Shown here one piece after another: positions 1 to 4,463 of a stretch of DNA of 5,065 nt (positions within the stretch are counted from its first letter, which is position 1; every line of letters starts with the position of its first letter). The DNA is from an uncultured Anaerolineaceae bacterium. GTDB taxonomy: Bacteria; Chloroflexota; Anaerolineae; Anaerolineales; Anaerolineaceae. The DNA lies in assembly GCA_937920255.1 (NCBI GenBank), contig CALDSL010000377.1, forward strand, positions 1-5,065. Direction: 5' to 3'. The notes beneath the pieces were generated by a model, which saw nothing but the letters and a program-made list of their open reading frames with translations, did not search any database and was not told the DNA's origin. The translations under genes and the position numbers were made by a program.

Positions 1-315
1 CTGCACTCCTTCACCCGCTACGTAATGGTCAAGGAAGAGCACGCGGAAATCGTCAAACGCGAGGTGCGCGTCATTTACGGGGATTATTTCAAGAAAGAAA
101 TGCTCGAGAAGTACCCCGAAGTGCCCGGCCTGGTGGAATACATCTTCGCGCTGGCCTCCAAAGCGCGCCAGGGCGCCAGCCGCGAGGTGGCCATGGATCT
201 GCTGGCGCACGTCAACCGCTTTGCCGAGATCTTCTGGGAAACCAAAGGTTACCAGGTCAAGCGTGTCAAAGCCCCTTACAAACCGGGCGAGGAAATGGTT
301 CTTCCGGTTTTGTAA
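1..315 (+). CDS. sodN: Nickel superoxide dismutase, 3' part (5' end outside window)
   Basis: The frame is open from base 1 to the TAA at 313-315, giving 104 visible residues. An internal ATG at 25 is not the real start, because conserved family sequence continues upstream of it. Compared from memory with Streptomyces and cyanobacterial NiSOD, the recognisable blocks are RYVMVKEEHAEIVK (visible residues 6-19), DYFK (28-31), EKYPE, and the hallmark FWETK near the C-terminus. The enzyme converts superoxide to oxygen and hydrogen peroxide and forms a homohexamer of four-helix bundles. The nickel hook (mature His1, Cys2, Cys6) and the leader peptide lie upstream of the window and cannot be checked. 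About 20 residues follow FWETK (to ...EEMVLPVL), a longer tail than the Streptomyces enzyme has. The next gene is the dedicated maturation protease, which strongly supports the call. Confidence 0.93.
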   Translation: MHSFTRYVMVKEEHAEIVKREVRVIYGDYFKKEMLEKYPEVPGLVEYIFALASKARQGASREVAMDLLAHVNRFAEIFWETKGYQVKRVKAPYKPGEEMVLPVL

Positions 316-614
316 TGCTGCGGATTTACAAGGTCACCGGCAGCAGCATGCTGCCCGTCTACCAGGAGGGCGATTTTGTGCTCACCAGCAAAATCCCGGC
401 CTGGGTGCGCGGGGTGCGCTCCGGTGACGTGATCGTCTTCCAACACCCGCTGTACGGCCGGCTGATCAAGCAGGTGCAGCAGCACGACCGCCAGCGGGAT
501 GAGATCACCGTGCGCGGCCTGAACGATGCCAGCGTCGACAGCCGCGACTTTGGCCCGCTGCGCGCGCGCAACGTGGCCGGCGTGGTGATCGCCCATTTTC
601 GCAAGCCTGGATAA
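315..614 (+). CDS. sodX: Nickel-type superoxide dismutase maturation protease (S26 family)
   Basis: This 99-residue protein is a compact S26 signal-peptidase-like serine protease. GSSMLP at residues 9-14 places the nucleophile at Ser11. GDVIVF (38-43) is the usual strand before the catalytic lysine, which is probably Lys52 in RLIKQV. NDASVDSRDFGPL (70-82) is the conserved late box of the family. No membrane helix is visible, so a soluble enzyme is likely, unlike LepB. In NiSOD systems this protease removes the SodN leader so that the N-terminal histidine and cysteines can bind nickel. The ATG overlaps the sodN stop as TAATG and has no good Shine-Dalgarno of its own, so translation is probably coupled to sodN. 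The catalytic roles are inferred from family motifs; the identity rests on those motifs plus the neighbour. Confidence 0.9.
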   Translation: MLRIYKVTGSSMLPVYQEGDFVLTSKIPAWVRGVRSGDVIVFQHPLYGRLIKQVQQHDRQRDEITVRGLNDASVDSRDFGPLRARNVAGVVIAHFRKPG

Positions 615-615
615 T

Positions 616-1752
616 ATGCGCAACTTACTGGTATGCTTTCTTCTCGCAAGCCTGATCCTGGCGGCCTGCTCCCCGGCGCCCGGGCCGGGGGCCGCCACGC
701 CTACCCCCGGCGCGACTGCCGCGCCGGGTTCCACCGACGTTCCCACCCCCGAAGTGCCCCAGGCGACCGCCGCGCCGACCGCCACCCTGCCGCCGCGCCC
801 CAGCGGCCCGCTGACCGAGCCGGCCATGCTGGACCGCTACGCCCTGGAATCCGGGCATACCGGCGTTTCGGTGGCGGCCGGCGGGGGCATGGTGTGGGCC
901 GGCACGAACCTGGGCCAGGTATTTGCGTTTGACGCCGCCAGCGGCGAAGTGTCGCGCGTGTACGAGCTGGCCGAAGGATCGCTGGCCGACCCCGCGCCGG
1001 TGCAGGCGCTGGCCTACGACGGCGCGCGGGTGTGGGCGCTGGTGCGCTCGACGCGCGAGGGCACGCTGTACAAGACTCTGGCCGTGCTCGACCCGGCCAG
1101 CGGCGAAACGGTGGCGACCTTTGACGTTACCGACGACGACCCGGATCATCTGCTGGCGGCCAACGGGCAGGTGTGGACGCAAAACCGCATCTGGGACGCG
1201 CAGACGTTGGAGTCCACCCCACTGCCGATGGCCACCGATTCGAGCGTGTTTGCCTGGGATGGGCAGGGCATGTGGGTGGGCGGCGCGGCCACCACCTGCG
1301 ATACCTGCGAGCAGATGCTCTACCGCTACGCGAGCGGCACGCTCAACACCGGACCGGCGTACAGCCAGCAGGTGCTGGGGCTGGCAACCGCCGGCGATCG
1401 CCTGTGGGTGCTGACGGGCTTCAACACGCTGGACGGGTACGCGCTGGGCGCCGGCCTGGAAATCGACAGCCAGCCGGAGGAGCGCATCGAGCTTTCCGGC
1501 GACCACGACACCCCGCCCGCGGCGACGCTGTTCGACGGGACGCGGTTGTGGCTGCTGGGCGCGGCGGGCAAAGGATCGGGGCGTGTGTTTTATCACGACC
1601 CGGCCAGCGGCAAAAAGCTCGGCGGCGTGATAGTGGGCGATAGCAGTGAGTCGTCGTTCAACGCCAGCATCCCGGTCGATCTGGCATATGATGGGACGGA
1701 TTTGTGGGTGCTTACGGCAATGCATCTGGTGAGGGTGGGGCTGCCGGAATAG
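616..1752 (+). CDS. Lipoprotein with probable seven-bladed beta-propeller domain
   Basis: This is a 378-residue secreted lipoprotein of unknown function. It has a short N-region (MRN), a hydrophobic stretch, and a lipobox LAAC with lipidated Cys18. A Pro/Ala/Thr-rich linker follows to about residue 65, a style common in Chloroflexota lipoproteins. The rest shows a repeated hydrophobic-Trp-hydrophobic strand with Trp at 94, 140, 187, 220, 264, 312 and 364. These seven copies, 33-52 residues apart, suggest seven propeller blades of the YVTN/PQQ/WD-like type. Turns such as DAASGE (106-111), DPASGE (159-164) and DPASGK (328-333) recur between strands. Two cysteines near residues 226-229 (TTCDTC) could form a disulfide. 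The ATG lies one base after the sodX stop, so the gene is likely co-transcribed with sodNX. I see no catalytic motif. A surface binding or scaffold role is a guess. Confidence 0.85.
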   Translation: MRNLLVCFLLASLILAACSPAPGPGAATPTPGATAAPGSTDVPTPEVPQATAAPTATLPPRPSGPLTEPAMLDRYALESGHTGVSVAAGGGMVWAGTNLGQVFAFDAASGEVSRVYELAEGSLADPAPVQALAYDGARVWALVRSTREGTLYKTLAVLDPASGETVATFDVTDDDPDHLLAANGQVWTQNRIWDAQTLESTPLPMATDSSVFAWDGQGMWVGGAATTCDTCEQMLYRYASGTLNTGPAYSQQVLGLATAGDRLWVLTGFNTLDGYALGAGLEIDSQPEERIELSGDHDTPPAATLFDGTRLWLLGAAGKGSGRVFYHDPASGKKLGGVIVGDSSESSFNASIPVDLAYDGTDLWVLTAMHLVRVGLPE

Positions 1753-1776
1753 GTGATTTTGAATATTTAAATACAT

Positions 1777-1920
1777 GTAGGTTGGGTTGAGCGCAATGAG
1801 ACACAAGCAATAAACTACTTATGCGATCAACCCAACGCTTTTACCATTGGCGTTAAAAGCGTTGGGTTTCGCCTGTTGGGCATGGATAGGCTGTGGTCCT
1901 TTAGGCTCAACACAACCTAC
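1777..1920. repeat. Composite inverted-repeat element, REPIN/BIME-like or small MITE
   Basis: The element begins with GTAG and ends with CTAC. Its 16-base ends (1777-1792 and 1905-1920) are inverted copies matching at 15 of 16 positions. Three hairpins can be drawn inside. The left one pairs 1781-1795 with 1822-1836 (14 of 15 pairs). The central one pairs 1829-1843 with 1854-1868 (15 of 15, 10-nt loop). The right one pairs 1861-1873 with 1904-1916 (10 of 13). A GTAG tetranucleotide followed by an imperfect palindrome, with two copies in opposite orientation, is the layout of REP sequences mobilised by REP-associated tyrosine transposases (RAYT). The core GTTGGGTTGAG...CAACCCAAC resembles repeats common in several bacterial phyla. 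No transposase gene is in the window and no target-site duplication is visible, so it would be a passive element. It sits where the GC-rich flank gives way to AT-rich DNA. Confidence 0.75.
1829..1868. repeat. Perfect 15-bp stem hairpin in the centre of the repeat element
   Basis: The arms 1829-1843 and 1854-1868 are exact reverse complements, with a 10-nt loop. A second short stem outside it pairs GCGA (1823-1826) with TCGC (1869-1872) across a 2-nt bulge. No T-run follows the stem, so it does not look like a classical intrinsic terminator. It could still slow transcription or protect the 3' end of the lipoprotein mRNA, as REP hairpins are known to do. Confidence 0.75.
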
Positions 1921-2192
1921 GTGCCTGCCATATAGGCAGAAAAATCTATGTATAGGCGTTGCCATAAAATTGTTGGTAGAATCCTACTCTCAGTGGTAGT
2001 TTCGGGAATATATTTTAAAGCATACCACTCGTAAGGTGTCCTATTTGTTTGGCAGGCAATAAAAGTGTATCGGTATTTATCAAACATCTTAAGTTTATAA
2101 GTTTCCCTATCGAACAAAACCCGTAGCAGCTCTACTAATGATTTTTAGAGGGTCCTATAGAGGCAAACCTGCTTATACAATTGCCTGTGGTA

Positions 2193-2198
2193 TATAAT
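2193..2198 (+). promoter_or_regulatory. Candidate -10 box for the DUF262-HEPN operon
   Basis: A perfect TATAAT lies about 110 nt before the ATG at 2308. No good -35 is present at 16-18 nt upstream (TGCTTA at 17 nt is a poor match), so this is only a candidate. The region is so AT-rich that -10-like strings occur by chance. A second possible pair is TTGCTA (2201-2206), 17 nt, then ATTAAT (2224-2229). Any start here would leave an untranslated leader containing the 2254-2273 dyad. Confidence 0.3.
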
Positions 2199-2253
2199 TA
2201 TTGCTACCTAAACAACAACTTTCATTAATATCGCAAATAACAGATAATTTCCA

Positions 2254-2273
2254 AGTGATTCCTTTAAATCACT
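2254..2273. promoter_or_regulatory. 20-bp dyad, possible operator or leader hairpin
   Basis: AGTGATT (2254-2260) and AATCACT (2267-2273) are exact inverted copies around a 6-nt centre, 23 nt before the Shine-Dalgarno of the DUF262 gene. The size and arm length suit a dimeric repressor site, and autoregulation is common in toxin-antitoxin-like operons. It could equally be a small RNA hairpin or chance. No second copy was found nearby. Confidence 0.35.
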
Positions 2274-2296
2274 GCACAATCATCAGTTCAACGAAC

Positions 2297-2302
2297 AGGA
2301 GA
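2297..2302 (+). promoter_or_regulatory. Shine-Dalgarno for the DUF262 gene
   Basis: AGGAGA lies 5 nt before the ATG at 2308. It is the only strong ribosome binding site in the AT-rich block and fixes the start of the first gene of the pair. The HEPN gene that follows has none. Confidence 0.8.
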
Positions 2303-2307
2303 AAAGT

Positions 2308-3363
2308 ATGCCCGTCATTGAGACTTTGATCGATGATCCCTCTGAAGAAGAGGTATTAGATTTTACATACACAATCACTAGTTACGGTGCAGATTATCCT
2401 ATTGATAGTCTGGTAAAAAGACTGAAAGAAAATAAGATTAGAGTACCACCATTTCAGAGAGGCTACGTCTGGAATGAAAGACAGGCATCTCGTTTTATCG
2501 AGTCACTTTTACTAGGTTTACCTGTACCTGGTATATTTTTATCTAAAGATATGGAATCAGCAGACTTGCTAGTTATTGACGGCCAGCAAAGATTAAAATC
2601 ACTATTGTTTTTTTATGAAGGCTTCATAGATGATAAGGTCTTTCGACTGGTAGACGTTCAAAAGAGATTTTTAGGTAAAACATACAAAGAGCTTGAGCCT
2701 GAGGATAGACAGAGATTAGATGATTCTATTATTCATGCCACTATCGTAAAGCAAGATAAGCCAAGCGAGGATAATAGTAGTATCTACTTAATTTTTGAAC
2801 GCTTAAATTCTGGTGGACTCCAACTTCAACCACAGGAAATTCGCTCCGCAATCTACTCTGGCCTATTTTCTGATCTTTTAAAAGAATTAAATAAAAATGT
2901 TGCATGGAGAAGGATCTATGGGAATACAAGCACACGTTTAAAAGATCAAGAATTTATTTTGAGGTTTTTTGCTATGTATTTATACAGAGACAATTATCAG
3001 AAACCATTAAAAGGCTTCCTCAACAAATACATGGCGATCAATCGAAATTTAAAACTACACTCACGAAAGCAATTGAAAGAAATATTTTTCAGAACTGTGA
3101 ATTACATAGATGAGTCATTGGGAAAAAATGCTTTTCGACCAAAGCGAGCCCTTAATGCAAGTGTTTATGATTCTGTGATGGTCGGGGTGGCTGAAATGTT
3201 AGCAAGAGATGCTTTAGTTCCAGAAAAAACTCGTTTCATTAGTGCCTATAATCGTTTACTTACCAATCCAGATTATATACTGGCAACAAATGACGCAACA
3301 TCTGATGAACCAGTTGTTGAAAAAAGAATGAGATTAGCTATTGATGCGTTCATAGACTTATAA
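2308..3363 (+). CDS. DUF262 (GmrSD N-terminal-like) protein, ParB/Srx-type fold
   Basis: This 351-residue protein carries the three signature blocks of DUF262: PPFQRGYVW (47-55), the active-site-like DGQQR (91-95), and FERLNSGG (163-170). A helical C-terminal part includes NASVYDSVM (283-291), a usual DUF262 feature. The fold is related to ParB/sulfiredoxin nucleotide-binding domains. In GmrSD, BrxU and SspE it provides NTP-dependent sensing or control of a nuclease that attacks modified or phage DNA. The usual C-terminal HNH domain (DUF1524) is absent and the protein ends about where the DUF262 region should. The effector is therefore probably the adjacent HEPN protein. The start is set by AGGAGA 5 nt upstream. 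Codons are AT-rich and rich in AGA, unlike the flanking genes, which suggests horizontal acquisition. Family assignment is firm. Function in this pair (antitoxin, sensor or regulator) is inference. Confidence 0.92.
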   Translation: MPVIETLIDDPSEEEVLDFTYTITSYGADYPIDSLVKRLKENKIRVPPFQRGYVWNERQASRFIESLLLGLPVPGIFLSKDMESADLLVIDGQQRLKSLLFFYEGFIDDKVFRLVDVQKRFLGKTYKELEPEDRQRLDDSIIHATIVKQDKPSEDNSSIYLIFERLNSGGLQLQPQEIRSAIYSGLFSDLLKELNKNVAWRRIYGNTSTRLKDQEFILRFFAMYLYRDNYQKPLKGFLNKYMAINRNLKLHSRKQLKEIFFRTVNYIDESLGKNAFRPKRALNASVYDSVMVGVAEMLARDALVPEKTRFISAYNRLLTNPDYILATNDATSDEPVVEKRMRLAIDAFIDL

Positions 3364-3366
3364 AAC

Positions 3367-3828
3367 ATGTCACCGCTACACTTGCACGAAATTTCATCAC
3401 GCCTAGATCGAGCCTTCGAGACCACTGCTAACGTGGACGATGATGAGGTTAAGTCACATCTTGCCCGTTATCTTTGTGTTCTCACATCAGGCTATTTGGA
3501 AACGGCTATTAAGACGATCCTTAGGGATTATGTCTATAATAGATCAACCCCATATATTCATAGTTATGTAATATTTTCCACTAATAATTTAACAAATCTG
3601 AAATCTGAAAAAATTTCCGATCAATTAAGTCATTTTTGTAGCGAATGGAAAGAAAAATTTGATACTACATTAACGGATGAGGAGAAATCATCAGTCAATA
3701 GTGTTGTGGCAAACAGAAATCAGATAGCACACGGGCAGAACAGCGATGTGACTTATGTTCGGATAAAAGAATGGTATAAAAACATTAAGCATGTAATTCT
3801 CAAGGTTGAACAAATTGTCAATTCATGA
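3367..3828 (+). CDS. HEPN-domain protein, probable RNase effector or toxin
   Basis: This 153-residue protein is largely helical. Its RNQIAHG at 117-123 provides the R-x4-H motif (Arg117, His122) that forms the RNase active site of HEPN dimers. Length, the acidic N-terminal helix, the LTSGYLETAI helix (39-48) and the motif position fit the RiboL-PSP or MAE_28990/MAE_18760-type HEPN families, which I recall being linked to DUF262 genes. HEPN proteins with an intact motif usually cut tRNA, rRNA or mRNA and act as toxins in toxin-antitoxin or abortive-infection systems. The ATG lies 3 nt after the DUF262 stop with no Shine-Dalgarno, so it is probably translated by coupling at a lower level. Composition is AT-rich like its partner. 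It could instead be a non-toxic structural HEPN, but both catalytic residues are present. The HEPN call is good; the exact subfamily is less certain. Confidence 0.82.
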   Translation: MSPLHLHEISSRLDRAFETTANVDDDEVKSHLARYLCVLTSGYLETAIKTILRDYVYNRSTPYIHSYVIFSTNNLTNLKSEKISDQLSHFCSEWKEKFDTTLTDEEKSSVNSVVANRNQIAHGQNSDVTYVRIKEWYKNIKHVILKVEQIVNS

Positions 3829-4007
3829 CGTTTACAAATCCTAAGTTGATCTATCGGAAATAAGTCTTTTACAATCAGCAAAACTTTTTTCACTTCGACG
3901 AAAATTAGTTTTTTCATAGCGTGTTACTAGGATGCGTAATTTCTTGCGTCGCTAATATTAATGCCTCCGTTGACATTTCCTCCCCCTCCCGGTATCCTTA
4001 ACCCACA
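3829..4007. other. Intergenic region: end of AT-rich insert and start of GC-rich flank
   Basis: The first 130 bases are AT-rich and the composition changes near 3960. A weak inverted repeat, AAAACT (3880-3885) with AGTTTT (3907-3912), is followed by a T-run to 3914. It might act as a poor intrinsic terminator for the HEPN operon, but the stem is nearly all A/T. The last 40 bases hold the promoter of the next gene. No direct repeat matching the left edge of the insert was found. Confidence 0.5.
3970..3998 (+). promoter_or_regulatory. Sigma-70-type promoter of the ycgN-like gene, giving a near-leaderless mRNA
   Basis: TTGACA (3970-3975) is a perfect -35, followed by exactly 17 nt and a -10 TATCCT (3993-3998, 4 of 6 with T1, A2 and T6 kept). 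Transcription should start near 4004-4006. The ATG at 4008 is then only 2-4 nt from the 5' end, and no Shine-Dalgarno precedes it, which points to leaderless translation. Confidence 0.7.
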
Positions 4008-4463
4008 ATGCAAGATTTACCCTTCTGGAAAACCAAGAAAATGAATGAGATGACCAGCGAGGAGTGGGAATCGCTGTGCGATGGGTGCGCGCAGTGCTGC
4101 CTGCACAAGCTGGAAGATGAAGATACCGGCGAGATCCTGTACACCAACGTGGTGTGCAAGCTGCTGGACACGCGCGCCTGCGTCTGCACCGATTACCCCA
4201 ACCGGCACGCGCGCAACCCGGAGTGCCTTGAACTGACCCCGCGGCTGGTGCGCCGCCTGCACTGGATGCCCGACACCTGCGCCTACCGCCTGGTGGCCAA
4301 GGGGGAAGACCTGCCCGACTGGCATCACCTGGTGTGCGGCGACCGCGAAGAAGTGCACCGGCGCGGCATTTCGGTGCGCGGCAAGGTGATCTCCGAGGCG
4401 GATGTGGATATGGATCAGATCGAAGATTATATCGTCGGCCAGGAGGGCTATGACGCCCCTTGA
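4008..4463 (+). CDS. ycgN: YcgN-family (UPF0260) cysteine-cluster protein
   Basis: The 151 residues match the E. coli YcgN family closely from memory. The start MQDLPFW corresponds to the family's DVPFW start. Then come EEWESLCDGCAQCCLHK (18-34), a C-x2-C-x2-CC cluster (Cys24, 27, 30, 31), and the later conserved Cys50, 58, 60, 73 and 91 (TCAYRL). LPDWHHLV and the RGISVRGK block (119-126) are also typical. Cys110 is extra. The many invariant cysteines suggest metal or Fe-S binding, but the biochemical role of the family is not established. The PFW motif decides for the ATG at 4008 over internal ATGs at 4041 and 4050, although it has no Shine-Dalgarno. A strong promoter lies directly upstream, and the next ORF overlaps the 3' end, so the two form an operon. 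Confidence 0.92.
   Translation: MQDLPFWKTKKMNEMTSEEWESLCDGCAQCCLHKLEDEDTGEILYTNVVCKLLDTRACVCTDYPNRHARNPECLELTPRLVRRLHWMPDTCAYRLVAKGEDLPDWHHLVCGDREEVHRRGISVRGKVISEADVDMDQIEDYIVGQEGYDAP
4441..4447 (+). promoter_or_regulatory. Strong Shine-Dalgarno inside the ycgN-like gene
   Basis: AGGAGGG lies inside the end of the ycgN-like gene, 2-3 nt before the ATG at 4450. It is a near-perfect anti-16S match and decides the start of the downstream ORF, though the spacing is shorter than the usual 5-9 nt. Confidence 0.65.

Larger units (their letters stand above)
1921..2307. other. AT-rich non-coding stretch with several inverted repeats, upstream of the DUF262 gene
   Basis: No convincing gene lies here. 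I see TGCCT/AGGCA (1922-1926 and 1934-1938, 7-nt loop), a 9-base inverted pair TGCCTGCCA/TGGCAGGCA (1922-1930 and 2050-2058), AGTGGTA/TACCACT (1992-1998 and 2023-2029), AGGCAA/TTGCCT (2161-2166 and 2181-2186), and AGTGATT/AATCACT (2254-2260 and 2267-2273). Most are short enough to arise by chance. Their density just upstream of a probable toxin-type operon leaves room for a regulatory leader or small RNA, but nothing matches an RNA family I can name. Composition fits the AT-rich genes that follow, so this stretch probably arrived with them. Confidence 0.5.

Noticed and set aside
276..827. Minus-strand open frame of 183 codons opposite sodX
   Set aside because: Gly/Ala/Val-rich shadow; the opposite strand encodes a protease with catalytic motifs.
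625..1806. Long minus-strand open frame of 393 codons opposite the lipoprotein
   Set aside because: It is a shadow in GC-rich DNA: the product is a low-complexity Arg/His/Gly-rich string with no domain, while the plus strand has a lipobox and regular repeats.
1777..1920. CRISPR array or complete insertion sequence
   Set aside because: The repeats are inverted rather than regularly spaced direct repeats, and the element has no transposase gene.
1922..2058. 9-base inverted pair TGCCTGCCA/TGGCAGGCA as ends of a second mobile element
   Set aside because: The arms are short, have no matching target duplication, and a pair of this length can arise by chance in a region of this size.
1917..2117. 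Minus-strand frame of 66 codons in the AT-rich non-coding stretch
   Set aside because: It starts with TTG (first ATG at 2087-2085), has no Shine-Dalgarno, no recognisable similarity, and its stop lies in the CTAC end of the repeat element. A decayed gene cut by the element cannot be excluded, but there is no positive evidence.
3880..3914. Possible intrinsic terminator after the HEPN gene
   Set aside because: The stem AAAACT/AGTTTT is short and A/T only; the following T-run is not unusual in this AT-rich DNA.
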